From the NCBI GenBank assembly GCA_020847075.1, contig JADLCS010000069.1, positions 1 through 47,246 on the forward strand: DNA of 47,246 bases, given 5' to 3'. The stretch comes from Gammaproteobacteria bacterium. GTDB lineage: Bacteria; Pseudomonadota; Gammaproteobacteria; SZUA-140. Within the stretch, counting starts at the first letter, position 1, and every line of letters starts with the position of its first letter. The notes beneath the pieces were generated by a model. It was not told the origin of the DNA. It was given only the letters and a program-made list of their open reading frames with translations, and made no database searches. Position numbers and translations under genes: made by a program. Below are positions 15,158 to 26,675 of this stretch, in pieces.

Positions 15158-15226
15158 GGGGACAGACCACGGTTTCTCGGCTTCAGAAACCGTGGTCTGT
15201 CCCCGAAATCCGCCTGGTCTGTCCCC
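15158..15226. repeat. GGGGACAG palindrome, long type, with extra half arm
   Basis: Perfect 20-base arms (15158-15177 and 15185-15204), loop CGGCTTC, almost the same as the copy at 14449. A second right half (TGGTCTGTCCCC) follows at 15215-15226, as at 574 and 13191. On the minus strand the extra half comes 19 bases after the stop of the membrane-protein gene that ends at 15246. Confidence 0.88.
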
Positions 15227-15245
15227 AAAATCCGAAATCACGAAA

Positions 15246-15635
15246 TCATGCGATCGCCAGCAGTATCGCCCATGGAGTTGTCAGGAGCGCCAGCCACTGG
15301 AACCATGGAGACGCTGGCCTGGATACCGGGCCTTGCCCCTTATCGTCCTTCACGGTCAGATAGATGATCAGAATGAGCACCGACGGCCCCAGTCCGCACA
15401 TCAGGATCGTGGCGATCGATGTCGTCCACGGCGACAATCCGACCTGCGAGGCCCGTCGCGCGGAAAAGATCGCCAGCAGAAGAACGCCGCCGACAAACAG
15501 AACAATTCCCGGCCACAACAGCGCGGCGGCATGAGCGCCTGCCGCCGCGCTGAAAACGACCAGAAACATTCCGACCATATTCAGAATACATATGAGCGCG
15601 GAGACCAGATAGCGGATACGTTGCGGGATGTTCAT
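15246..15635 (-). CDS. Membrane protein, unknown
   Basis: Protein of 129 residues with four likely membrane spans, about 11-32, 38-58, 70-93 and 112-128. A basic loop FSARRASQVGLSPW lies between spans two and three and a polar segment VKDDKGQGPVSRPAS before the last. No family recognised. ATG 15635 has no strong ribosome site. It lies between two repeat copies (15158-15226 and the half copy at tilS), in the same accessory stretch as the MarR genes. The third-frame alternatives in this stretch look worse. Confidence 0.68.
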   Translation of the reverse strand: MNIPQRIRYLVSALICILNMVGMFLVVFSAAAGAHAAALLWPGIVLFVGGVLLLAIFSARRASQVGLSPWTTSIATILMCGLGPSVLILIIYLTVKDDKGQGPVSRPASPWFQWLALLTTPWAILLAIA

Positions 15636-15692
15636 GCCGGCAAATGGAGATCCGTATGGTTGATGGCCGTAGCCCGCCTTTCTACGGGAAAT

Positions 15693-15707
15693 AAGTTACT
15701 GTCCCCT
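15693..15707 (-). repeat. GGGGACAG half element forming the tilS stop
   Basis: On the minus strand tilS ends with the codons for Ala-Pro and then TAGGGGACAGTAACTT; the stop TAG (15706-15708) shares bases with the GGGGACAG core. There is no matching right arm. The last codons of tilS may have been set by insertion or excision of an element here. Confidence 0.65.
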
Positions 15708-17070
15708 AGGGCGCCAGCGCCTGAAAGGTCCACTCCAGCTCCACCCCCGCCTCGCCTTCGCCCGCCTGGAAACCTTCACAGATGAACAGGTCGGCGACCG
15801 CGGCGAGTTCGTCGCCGACGTAGAGCAGCGGTACGCGTTCGCGCAGCCAGGACGGGACGGCGGATTCCTGCAGCAGCTTGCGCAGCTCGTGGGTGTGGCC
15901 GCGGCCGGCGGGGCGGCAGTGTTCACCGCCGCGGCGGAAGCGCACGGTGACGGGGCGGTCCTTGAGCAGCACGCGCCGGATCCCGCTGCCGGCGCTGTGG
16001 CGCGCGACCAGGCGGCCGCCGCAGGTGGGCAGGTCGAGCGGCGCGGCGAGATCCCACGGCACGATGCGTTCCGGGTCGTGCTCGGGCAGCGGCCACATGG
16101 CGTAGAGCAGGCTGCGGTAACGCCGCACCTCGGCGCCGGGCCAGGTCAGCAGCGGCGCGCTGTCCTGTGCCGCCTTCAGGATGTCCTCGTGCAGACGTTC
16201 GAGGTGCGCCGTGGTGGGCAGCGGCAGTTCGAGCGTGCGCAGCCAGTAGCGCACGACGTTGTTGAGGCGTTCCGGGCTCAGTTGCATCAGGGCGTCGATG
16301 GACAGCGTGGCGGCCCGGGGCCCGGCGACCGCGGCCAGGTCCTCGGCGCCGATCTCGTCGAGCAGGCGCGCGGTCTCGGCGCAGTGGGCGGCGCTGCGCG
16401 ACAGCGTGCGCGCGAAGGCGGGCCATTGCCCGCGTAACCGCGGCAGGATCTCGTGGCGCAGATGGTTGCGGCGCAGGCCGGTGTCGAAATTGGTCGGGTC
16501 GTCGACCCAGGACAGGGTATATGCCTCGGCGTAGGCCTTCAACTCGGCGCGCGCGAGACCGAGCAACGGACGCGCATGCCAGCCGGCGGCGAAAGGCGCG
16601 TGCGGCGGCATCGCGGCGAGGCCCGCCACGCCGCTGCCGCGCAGCAGTTGCAGCAGCACGGTCTCGGCCTGGTCGTCCTGGTGGTGGGCGGTGAGCAGAC
16701 AGTCGCCCTCCTCCATCAGCGCGCGGATACCCGCGTAGCGCGCGCGGCGCGCCGCCGCCTCGGGGCTCTCGCCCGGCCCGGGTCGCGCGTCCACCGCGAT
16801 ATCCCGCAGCGGGATATCGCGCGCCTCGCAGACGGCGCGGCAACGACGCGCCCAGTCCGCGGCGGCCGGCTGCAGGCCGTGATCGACGTGCACGGCGCAC
16901 AGCTCCGCCGCGTAATGCGGACGCAGCGCGGCCATGACGTGCAGCAGGACAGTGGAATCGAGGCCGCCGCTGAAGGCGACCCGGTAACGGCGGACGCCGG
17001 GCAGGCGTTCCAGCGTCGGGAGGACCCGATCGAAGACGGCGGCGGCGCGATCCTTAGCCCTTGAAGACAC
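15706..17070 (-). CDS. tilS: tRNA(Ile)-lysidine synthase
   Basis: Converts cytidine 34 of the CAU-anticodon tRNA-Ile to lysidine with ATP and lysine, so that AUA is read as Ile and not Met. It is an essential cytosolic enzyme of 454 residues. The PP-loop SGGLDST is at 34-40, then HVDHGLQP, and [23 protein letters not shown] near 124-146. The C-terminal tRNA-binding domains are present ([26 protein letters not shown]). The start is GTG 17070, inside the last codons of accA (17-base overlap). The stop is fused to a repeat half element, yet the protein has full family length. Confidence 0.96.
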   Translation of the reverse strand: MSSRAKDRAAAVFDRVLPTLERLPGVRRYRVAFSGGLDSTVLLHVMAALRPHYAAELCAVHVDHGLQPAAADWARRCRAVCEARDIPLRDIAVDARPGPGESPEAAARRARYAGIRALMEEGDCLLTAHHQDDQAETVLLQLLRGSGVAGLAAMPPHAPFAAGWHARPLLGLARAELKAYAEAYTLSWVDDPTNFDTGLRRNHLRHEILPRLRGQWPAFARTLSRSAAHCAETARLLDEIGAEDLAAVAGPRAATLSIDALMQLSPERLNNVVRYWLRTLELPLPTTAHLERLHEDILKAAQDSAPLLTWPGAEVRRYRSLLYAMWPLPEHDPERIVPWDLAAPLDLPTCGGRLVARHSAGSGIRRVLLKDRPVTVRFRRGGEHCRPAGRGHTHELRKLLQESAVPSWLRERVPLLYVGDELAAVADLFICEGFQAGEGEAGVELEWTFQALAP

Positions 17071-18010
17071 CGTAATTCATGATGCGCTGGTAGCGCGTCT
17101 TGAGCAGGTCGTCGATGCGCTTGCTGTCGAGCCGCGCGAGCGATTCGGCCAGCGCCTGCCGGACAGCGGCGATGGTGGCGTCGATATCGCGGTGGGCGCC
17201 GCCGAGCGGCTCGGGGATCACCTGATCGATCAGGTTGAGCAGCTTGAGGCGCTTGGAGGTGATGCCCATCGCCTCGGCGGCGTCGGGGGCGCGGCTCGCG
17301 CTCTTCCACAGGATGGAGGCGCAGCCCTCGGGCGAGATCACCGAATAGGTGCTGTATTCCAGCATCATGACGTGGTCGCCGACGCCGATGGCGAGCGCGC
17401 CGCCGGAACCACCCTCGCCGATCACGGTACAGATGATCGGCGTACGCAACTGGGACAGCACCATCAGATTGCGCGCGATGGCCTCGCTCTGGCCGCGCTC
17501 CTCGGCGCCGACGCCGGGATAGGCGCCGGGCGTGTCGATGAAGGTGAGGATCGGCAGCTTGAAGCGCTCGGCCAGCTCCATCAGGCGCTGCGCCTTGCGG
17601 TAACCCTCCGGGCGCGGCATGCCGAAGTTGCGCCGCACCTTCTCGCCGGTGTCGCGACCCTTCTGGTGGCCGATGATCATCACCGGCCGCTCGTCGAGGC
17701 GGGCGATGCCGCCGACGATGGCGGGGTCGTCCGCGTAGCGGCGGTCGCCGTGCAGTTCCTCGAACTCGGTGAAGATGCGCTCGACGTAGTCCAGCGTATA
17801 GGGGCGCTGGGGGTGGCGCGCGAGCTGCGCGATCTGCCAGGCGGTGAGCTGGGAGAAGATCGTCTCGGTCAGCGAGCGGGCCTTCTCCTCGAGCCGGCCG
17901 ATCTCCTCACTGATGTTGACCGCCTTATCGGTGCCGACGTAGCGGAGCTCCTCGATCTTGGCCTCGAGTTCGGCGATGGGCTGTTCGAAATCCAGGAAGC
18001 TGAGTTTCAT
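17054..18010 (-). CDS. accA: Acetyl-CoA carboxylase carboxyltransferase subunit alpha
   Basis: Subunit of the carboxyltransferase that makes malonyl-CoA for fatty-acid synthesis, working with AccD as an alpha2-beta2 enzyme. It has 318 residues, the usual length. Typical segments are [64 protein letters not shown] and [15 protein letters not shown], the last two forming the acyl-CoA binding crotonase core. ATG 18010 is the family start, with a weak ribosome site. A TACAAT hexamer (18054-18059, minus strand) 44 bases upstream may be its own -10, since the gene is separated from dnaE by 371 repeat-rich bases. Confidence 0.97.
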   Translation of the reverse strand: MKLSFLDFEQPIAELEAKIEELRYVGTDKAVNISEEIGRLEEKARSLTETIFSQLTAWQIAQLARHPQRPYTLDYVERIFTEFEELHGDRRYADDPAIVGGIARLDERPVMIIGHQKGRDTGEKVRRNFGMPRPEGYRKAQRLMELAERFKLPILTFIDTPGAYPGVGAEERGQSEAIARNLMVLSQLRTPIICTVIGEGGSGGALAIGVGDHVMMLEYSTYSVISPEGCASILWKSASRAPDAAEAMGITSKRLKLLNLIDQVIPEPLGGAHRDIDATIAAVRQALAESLARLDSKRIDDLLKTRYQRIMNYGVFKG

Positions 18011-18381
18011 ATCGAATCAGGGCAAAGCGGTCTTTTGGTTATTTTGATGCGACATTGTAGCGACATCCTACGCGAATTTCCTGTCCCAGTCATAGCATTG
18101 TTTTCCCATGTATCCTTTCCCTTGATTCGTCATGCTCGCGATCGCAGGCTGGGTTGAGCAACGCAAAGCCCAACATTTCCACCTGGCCAGCGTTGGGCTT
18201 CATTTCATTCAGCCCATGCTACGGTATGAATCTCCTCTCCCCCCGCACGCGGGTGGAGAGGCCGGGACAGCGGGGAGTTTGTTGCTTTTCACTCAGTCCT
18301 GAGTCCTCAGTCCTGTGTTTTAGCCCCCACCTCATCGCAACCCTCTCCGCCCCCGGCGAGGAGAGGGAGCAATCCAGGCCT
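18011..18381. other. 371-base gene-free gap between accA and dnaE, repeat-rich
   Basis: No gene is seen. The accA-proximal 80 bases hold the candidate -10 (TACAAT, minus strand, 18054-18059). The middle holds GTTGGGC-type repeats (18147-18223). The dnaE-proximal part holds two CTCTCC/GGAGAGG hairpins: one near 18234-18263 (CCTCTCC ... GGAGAGG) and one near 18342-18369 (CCTCTCCGCC ... GGAGAGGG). Such hairpins are common intergenic repeats. The usual gammaproteobacterial dnaE-accA junction is short, so this gap looks expanded by repeats. Confidence 0.6.
18147..18223. repeat. GTTGGGC intergenic repeat, inverted pair
   Basis: Two related imperfect palindromes face each other: GCTGGGTTGAGCAACG...AAGCCCAAC (18147-18174) and GTTGGGCTTCATTTCATTC...AGCCCATGCTAC (18192-18222). 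The second is nearly the same as the copy at 23670. This GGGTTGAGC/GCCCAAC type is widespread as intergenic debris in proteobacteria. Confidence 0.75.
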
Positions 18382-21846
<3,465 letters not shown>

Positions 21847-21856
21847 GGCCGGTATT

Positions 21857-22495
21857 TTAACCAAGCCTTCCCGACCCCGCGAGGGTGGATTCGGCCTGCC
21901 CGGCCGCCTCGCGCACCGGGCGGAAACTGCGCCGGTGGATCGGGGCCGCCCCCAGCCGGCGCAGGGCCTCGACGTGATCGCGCGTGGGATAGCCCTTGTG
22001 GCGGGCCAGGCCGTAGCCCGGGTAGAGGGCGTCCAGGGCCTCCATCTCGCGGTCGCGCGCCACCTTCGCCAGGATGGAGGCCGCGGCGATGGCCGCCACT
22101 TTCCGGTCCCCCTGGACGATGGCCTGCGCCGGGCAGGCCAGGCAGGGGCAGCGGTCGCCGTCGATCAGGGCGCGCTGCGGGGCCGGGTCGAGCGCCGCCA
22201 CCGCGCGCTGCATCGCGAGCAGGGTCGCCTGCAGGATATTGAGGCGATCGATCTCCTCGACCTCCGCCCGGCCCAGCGCCCAGGCCAGGGCGCCGGCCTG
22301 GATCTCGGCCTCCAGACGGTCGCGCTGGCGCGCGGTGAGCAGCTTGGAATCGTTCAGACCGGCAAGCGGACGGGCCGGATCGAGGATCACCGCGGCCGCG
22401 ATCACCGGCCCGGCGAGCGGCCCGCGCCCGGCCTCGTCGATCCCGGCGGTCAGGGCGTCCGTTTCCGTGTCCAGGATCAGCGCCGGCCGTTCCAT
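21857..22495 (-). CDS. rnhB: Ribonuclease HII
   Basis: Cuts the RNA strand of RNA-DNA hybrids and removes single ribonucleotides from DNA. It has 212 residues. The catalytic DEDD set is visible: Asp and Glu in [13 protein letters not shown] (near 19-20), Asp in LIDGDRCP near 110, and the last Asp in KVARDREME. The motif [13 protein letters not shown] is also typical. The ATG at 22495 overlaps the lpxB stop by one base (TGATG). An open frame of 338 codons upstream in the same frame lies inside lpxB and is a shadow. The C-terminal tail of about 20 residues ([11 protein letters not shown]...) runs up to 10 bases from dnaE. Confidence 0.96.
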   Translation of the reverse strand: MERPALILDTETDALTAGIDEAGRGPLAGPVIAAAVILDPARPLAGLNDSKLLTARQRDRLEAEIQAGALAWALGRAEVEEIDRLNILQATLLAMQRAVAALDPAPQRALIDGDRCPCLACPAQAIVQGDRKVAAIAAASILAKVARDREMEALDALYPGYGLARHKGYPTRDHVEALRRLGAAPIHRRSFRPVREAAGQAESTLAGSGRLG

Positions 22496-23652
22496 CAGCC
22501 CTCCCCCCGCCGCGCGGCGACCAGTTCCAGCACCGCCTCCGCCGCGCACGCGTTCGCGTCCCGGCGCAGGTCCCGGTGCAGGGCCGTGAACCGCTCCCGC
22601 AGGCGCCGGACCCGTTCGGGCGCGGCGAGCAGTTCGAGCAGGGCCGCGCCCAGCGCGGGCGGGGTGGCCGCGTCCTGCACGAACTCCGGCACCAGCCTCT
22701 CGCCGGAGAGCAGGTTCGGCAGGGAATAGCGGTCGATGTACAGCATGCGCCGGATCAGCCAGTGGCTGAGCGGCGCCAGCCGGTAGGCCACCACCATCGG
22801 GCGCTTGAGCAGCATGGCCTCCAGGCTGGCGGTGCCGCTCGCGAGCAGCACGGCGTCGGCCGCCGCCATCACCTCGCGCGAGCGCCCGTCGAACAGCGCG
22901 CAGGACAGCCCCGGGTGGCGCGCGAGCGCCGCCTCGAAGCGCGCGCGCGTGGCGGCGCTCGCGAACGGCGCGACGAAGCGCAGCCCGGGCCGGCGCTCGA
23001 GACACCAGTGGGCGGTCTGCACGAACAGATCGGCGAGCCGCCCCACCTCGGACTCGCGACTGCCGGGCAGCAGCGCGATCAGCTCGCCCGCCTCCGGCAG
23101 CCCGAGGGCGGCGCGCGCCGCGCGCGGGTCGGCCTGCTCCGGGATCGCGTCGGCGAGGGGGTGGCCGACGTAACGCACGGCGACCTCGTGCTCGCGGTAG
23201 AACGCCTCCTCGAAGGGAAACAGGGTCAGCATCAGGTCGACGGCGCGCGCGATGGTGCGCAGCCGGCCGCGGCGCCAGGCCCAGACGGTGGGGCTGACGT
23301 AATGCACGGTAGGGATCCCCGCCGCGCGCAGCCGCGCCTCCAGGCCGAGGTTGAAATCGGGGGCGTCGATGCCGACGAAGACGTCCGGCGGGTCGGCGAT
23401 GAAGCGGGCGGCGATCCGGGCGCGGGCCGCGCGCAGCTCGCGGTAACGGCCGAGCACCTCGACCAGACCCATCACGGCGAGGCGTTCCATCGGGTAGAGT
23501 GCCTCGCAACCGCGCGCCGTCATGCGCGGCCCGGCGATGCCTTCGAATACGGCCCCGGGGACGCGGCGCCGGAGGGCGTCGATCAGACCTTCGCCGAGCA
23601 GGTCGCCCGAGGCCTCCCCCGCGACGATGCCGATGCGCAGCTTCGCGTTCAT
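22495..23652 (-). CDS. lpxB: Lipid-A-disaccharide synthase
   Basis: Glycosyltransferase that joins 2,3-diacylglucosamine-1-phosphate to its UDP form, giving the lipid A disaccharide; peripheral on the inner membrane. It has 385 residues. Typical segments are [17 protein letters not shown] at the start, [34 protein letters not shown] near 88-121, HPLAD, and [16 protein letters not shown] 23652 is the start by homology. The upstream sequence lacks a Shine-Dalgarno site, and a GTTGGGC repeat lies 17 bases before it. Unlike its neighbours the gene is not coupled to the one before (lpxA is 141 bases away). Confidence 0.96.
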   Translation of the reverse strand: MNAKLRIGIVAGEASGDLLGEGLIDALRRRVPGAVFEGIAGPRMTARGCEALYPMERLAVMGLVEVLGRYRELRAARARIAARFIADPPDVFVGIDAPDFNLGLEARLRAAGIPTVHYVSPTVWAWRRGRLRTIARAVDLMLTLFPFEEAFYREHEVAVRYVGHPLADAIPEQADPRAARAALGLPEAGELIALLPGSRESEVGRLADLFVQTAHWCLERRPGLRFVAPFASAATRARFEAALARHPGLSCALFDGRSREVMAAADAVLLASGTASLEAMLLKRPMVVAYRLAPLSHWLIRRMLYIDRYSLPNLLSGERLVPEFVQDAATPPALGAALLELLAAPERVRRLRERFTALHRDLRRDANACAAEAVLELVAARRGEG

Positions 23653-23793
23653 AAGGTTACGTTGAAGACGTTGGGCTTCATTGCATTCAGCCCAACCTAC
23701 AAGCTCCCTCCACACACGGGCGGAGGGGAGACAAGATCTCCGAAGGGTAACGGCCGCGGGCCGGGCTGGGCGACGCGAGGCCCGGCATCACCG
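23653..23793. repeat. lpxA-lpxB gap filled by a GTTGGGC palindrome and a second hairpin
   Basis: The palindrome GTTGGGCTTCATTGCATTC...GCCCAACCTAC (23670-23700) is followed by a weak CTCCCTCCACACA.../...GGAGGGGAG hairpin (about 23703-23730). In this operon other junctions overlap or are short. The repeat of the same family as 18192-18222 probably inserted here and separated lpxB from translational coupling. Confidence 0.7.
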
Positions 23794-24564
23794 TCAGCGG
23801 ATCACGCCGCGCGTCGAGGCCTCGATGAAGGCGACCAGCGCGCCGGCCTCCGGGGTGGTCTGTGCGAGCGCCCGGATCTCGCTCACCGCCTGTTCCAGCG
23901 TGAGCCCGGACTTGTACAGCAGCTTGTAGGCGCGCCGCAGCTCGGCGATGGTCTCCGCGCTGAAACCGCGCCGCTTGAGCCCTTCCACGTTGAGGCCGTA
24001 CGGCTTGGCCATGTGGCCGGAGACCAGCACATAAGGCGGCACGTCCTTGGAGATCACACTGCCCATCGCGGTGAAGCAGTGCGCGCCGATGGCGCAGAAC
24101 TGGTGCACCAGCGTGTAGCCGCCGAGGATGGCGTGATCCTCCACCGTGACGTGGCCGGCGAGCGCGGCGTTGTTGGAGAAGATGGTATGGCTGCCGACGA
24201 TACAGTCATGGGCGATGTGGCAACCGATCATGATCCAGTTGTCGTCGCCGATGCGGGTGACGCCGCCGCCCTGCACCGTGCCGCGGTGCACCGTGACGTA
24301 TTCGCGGAACAGGTTGCCGTCGCCGATCTCGAGCCGGGTCGGCTCGCCGGCGTATTTCTTGTCCTGGGGATCCTCGCCGATGGAGGCGAACTGGTGGATG
24401 CGGTTGTCGCGGCCGATGCGGGTCGGGCCCTTGATGACGACGTGCGGACCGACCTGGGTGCCGGCGCCGATCTCGACCTCCGCCCCGATGATGGCGAACG
24501 GCCCGACGCTGACGTCGGGCGCGAGCCGCGCGGCGGGATCGACGATGGCGCGCGGGTCGATCAA
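23794..24564 (-). CDS. lpxA: UDP-N-acetylglucosamine O-acyltransferase
   Basis: First step of lipid A synthesis: transfers a 3-hydroxyacyl chain from ACP to UDP-GlcNAc; cytosolic trimer. It has 256 residues. The left-handed beta-helix hexapeptide repeats run from about 4 to 190 ([26 protein letters not shown]). The catalytic His lies in [23 protein letters not shown], and a C-terminal helical part follows. The start is placed at TTG 24564 ([10 protein letters not shown] matches the family start MIDxxA), overlapping the fabZ stop as TTGA, with AAGGA nine bases upstream. A GTG at 24588 inside fabZ is less likely. Confidence 0.95.
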   Translation of the reverse strand: MIDPRAIVDPAARLAPDVSVGPFAIIGAEVEIGAGTQVGPHVVIKGPTRIGRDNRIHQFASIGEDPQDKKYAGEPTRLEIGDGNLFREYVTVHRGTVQGGGVTRIGDDNWIMIGCHIAHDCIVGSHTIFSNNAALAGHVTVEDHAILGGYTLVHQFCAIGAHCFTAMGSVISKDVPPYVLVSGHMAKPYGLNVEGLKRRGFSAETIAELRRAYKLLYKSGLTLEQAVSEIRALAQTTPEAGALVAFIEASTRGVIR

Positions 24565-25040
24565 GCGGTGACTTCCTTGGAGGCGCACATGATGTCGGCG
24601 CTGGCGGCGAGTTCGCCGTCCACCCGCGCCTCGGCGCTGAAGAACCAGATATTGCGCATATTGCGCACGTACTTCACGTCGATCCTGACCTGGTCGCCCG
24701 GCTCGACCGGCCGCTTGAAACGGGCCTTGTCGATGCCGACCAGCAGATAGAGCGAACCGTCCTCGGGCTGGGTGTTGGTGGTGCGGAAGGCGAGGACGCC
24801 GGTCGCCTGCGCCATCGCCTCCAGCAGCAGCACGCCCGGCATGACCGGCTGCACCGGGAAGTGGCCGGTGAAATACGGTTCGTTGTAGGACACATTCTTG
24901 ATCGCGCTGAGGAACTCGCCGGGCCGGTAATCGATCACGCGATCGATGAGCAGGAACGGGTAGCGATGAGGCAGATGCTTGAGGATGCCATGGATATCCA
25001 TGCCCTCGATCGCGCCCCCGGCTTTGTCTTTGTCATTCAT
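24561..25040 (-). CDS. fabZ: 3-hydroxyacyl-ACP dehydratase FabZ
   Basis: Removes water from 3-hydroxyacyl-ACP in the fatty-acid elongation cycle, competing with LpxA and LpxD for the same acyl chains. It has 159 residues. The hot-dog fold motif [11 protein letters not shown] (catalytic His26) and the Glu-bearing segment [20 protein letters not shown] near 59-78 are complete. ATG 25040 overlaps the lpxD stop by 8 bases. The ATG at residue 14 ([16 protein letters not shown]), which matches shorter family members, is an alternative start. Confidence 0.96.
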   Translation of the reverse strand: MNDKDKAGGAIEGMDIHGILKHLPHRYPFLLIDRVIDYRPGEFLSAIKNVSYNEPYFTGHFPVQPVMPGVLLLEAMAQATGVLAFRTTNTQPEDGSLYLLVGIDKARFKRPVEPGDQVRIDVKYVRNMRNIWFFSAEARVDGELAASADIMCASKEVTA

Positions 25041-26088
25041 CTGGCGTCCGCCATTGTTCGTCTTCGTCGATCTTGGCCCGCACGAGCCGTTCCAGCTCGC
25101 CCAGGCGTTTGGCCATCTCGTCCAGTTGTTTCATGCGCGCGTGATTCTTGCGCCAGGCCGCGGTCGTCTCCAGCGGCGTACCGGAGGAATAGCTCCCGCT
25201 CGCGGTGATCGACTGGGTCACCAGCGTCCGCGCGGTGATCTGCACGTCGTCGGCGATCTCGAGATGCCCCAGTATCCCCACCCCGCCGCCGATGGCGCAG
25301 CGCCGGCCGATGCGCGCGCTGCCGGCGATGCCGGTGCAGCCCGCGATGGCGGTGTGCGCACCGATGTGCACATTGTGGGCGACCTGGATCTGATTATCCA
25401 GCTTCACACCGTCCTCGATCACCGTATCCCCCAGCGCCCCGCGGTCGACGGTGGTATTGGCGCCGATCTCGACGTCGTCGCCGATGATCACGCAACCGAG
25501 CTGGGGGATCTTGATCCAGCCCTCGCGGTCGCGCGCGAACCCGAAACCGTCCGCGCCGATCACCACCCCGGGATGGATCAACGCCCGCTCGCCGATGCGG
25601 CTGCCCTGGCACACCGTGACGTTGGCGGCCAGGACGCTGCCCGCGCCGATCTCGACCCCGTCCTCCACCACGCAGCCCGGCCCGATGCGCACGTCGCGCC
25701 CCAGGCGGACCTGCGCGCCGATCACGGCCTGCGCACCGACGCTGACCCCTTCCTTGAGCACGCTCGAGGCCTCCACGCAGGCGCTGAGGTGCACGCCGGG
25801 CGCCGGCCGCCGGGGCGGATACAGCAGTTGCGCCACCCGGGCGTAGACCGCGTAGGGATTCTCCGTAACCAGCGCATGGGTGGGGCAATCGCCGACGTAA
25901 CGCGGCGCGAGGATGACGGCCGAGGCCTGCGTGCCGGCGAGCTGCCCGCGGTAATGGGGATTCGCCAGGAACGAGATCTCGCCGGGGCCGGCCTGTTCGA
26001 GGGTGGCCACCGCGTGCACCATGCAGCCGTCATCCCCGTGTATCTCGCCGCCGAACCGTTCCGCCAGTTCTCCCAGGCTGAGTTCCAC
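25033..26088 (-). CDS. lpxD: UDP-3-O-acylglucosamine N-acyltransferase
   Basis: Adds the second 3-hydroxyacyl chain, at the 2-amino position, in lipid A synthesis. It has 351 residues. The N-terminal uridine-binding domain ([31 protein letters not shown]) is followed by beta-helix hexapeptide repeats from about 110 to 310. The catalytic His lies in [19 protein letters not shown] coiled-coil tail [20 protein letters not shown] lies near 325-344. The start codon is GTG 26088. The gene is followed directly by fabZ with an 8-base overlap. Confidence 0.96.
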   Translation of the reverse strand: MELSLGELAERFGGEIHGDDGCMVHAVATLEQAGPGEISFLANPHYRGQLAGTQASAVILAPRYVGDCPTHALVTENPYAVYARVAQLLYPPRRPAPGVHLSACVEASSVLKEGVSVGAQAVIGAQVRLGRDVRIGPGCVVEDGVEIGAGSVLAANVTVCQGSRIGERALIHPGVVIGADGFGFARDREGWIKIPQLGCVIIGDDVEIGANTTVDRGALGDTVIEDGVKLDNQIQVAHNVHIGAHTAIAGCTGIAGSARIGRRCAIGGGVGILGHLEIADDVQITARTLVTQSITASGSYSSGTPLETTAAWRKNHARMKQLDEMAKRLGELERLVRAKIDEDEQWRTPDE

Positions 26089-26114
26089 CCGCCGTCTGTC
26101 CCGTCGTCTTCCCG

Positions 26115-26651
26115 TTACTTGCCTTTCGAGACGGCGGCGCCCTGGTAGCGCTTCTTCAGACCGTCCAGCACCTGACCGGTAATGTCCAGCGCGGAATTGG
26201 CGTAGGCGATGCCGTCGAAAAAGATCAGGTCGAACTTCTGCGCGCTCCCGATCTCCTCGATGGTCTGCTTGATGAGTCCCTGCAGGCTGCCGATCGCGTC
26301 GTTACGCCGGATGTTGACGTCCTCGCGGAACTCGTCCTGCATGCGGCGCAGTTCGCGCTTGCGCGAGAGGATGTCGAGGGTCTGCTTCTTGCGCTCCTCC
26401 TCGCTCATCACCGCGCCGTCGCGCTGCAGGGCCTCCTCCAGCCGCTTGATCTTGTCCTGCGCGACGGAGATCTCCTCTTCGCGCGAGGCGAACTCGTCCT
26501 TCAGACGGTTGGTGGCGTCCTTCGCCTGCGGCGCCTCGTCCAGCAGGCGCGCGGCGTCCACGTAGCCGAGCCTCAGGTCGGCCGCCGCGGGCAGCACGCC
26601 GAGCGTCAGGGTGAAAACCAGGGTGACCACTATCGATGCAATGTTCTTCAA
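26115..26651 (-). CDS. skp: Periplasmic chaperone Skp (OmpH)
   Basis: Chaperone that holds unfolded outer-membrane proteins in the periplasm before they reach BamA. It has 178 residues, with a signal peptide in the first 25 (cut likely after LPAAA). After ADLRLGYVDAARLLDEAPQAK come long charged coiled-coil arms (about 45-135, rich in Glu, Arg and Lys), then the C-terminal IAYANSALDITGQVLDGLKKRY. The start codon appears to be TTG 26651, with GGAG eight bases upstream. It lies 24 bases after bamA and 26 before lpxD. Confidence 0.94.
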   Translation of the reverse strand: MKNIASIVVTLVFTLTLGVLPAAADLRLGYVDAARLLDEAPQAKDATNRLKDEFASREEEISVAQDKIKRLEEALQRDGAVMSEEERKKQTLDILSRKRELRRMQDEFREDVNIRRNDAIGSLQGLIKQTIEEIGSAQKFDLIFFDGIAYANSALDITGQVLDGLKKRYQGAAVSKGK

Positions 26652-26675
26652 TGCCCTGCTCCAGAAATTAAGGTA

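Noticed and set aside
13191-15226. Possible CRISPR array from repeated GGGGACAGACCACGG units
   Set aside because: Units are palindromes at irregular distances with genes in between; no regular spacers and no cas genes.
21847-21864. TTG start for dnaE at 21864
   Set aside because: It gives six non-conserved residues; ATG 21846 matches the family start.
22498-23509. Extended rnhB reading frame
   Set aside because: The open frame continues upstream inside lpxB; RNase HII homology starts only at 22495.
23653-23715. Upstream start for lpxB at 23715
   Set aside because: It would translate the GTTGGGC repeat into the protein; the family N-terminus begins at 23652.
24565-24588. GTG start for lpxA at 24588
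   Set aside because: It would add eight residues inside fabZ; the TTG at 24564 matches the family start and has an AAGGA site.
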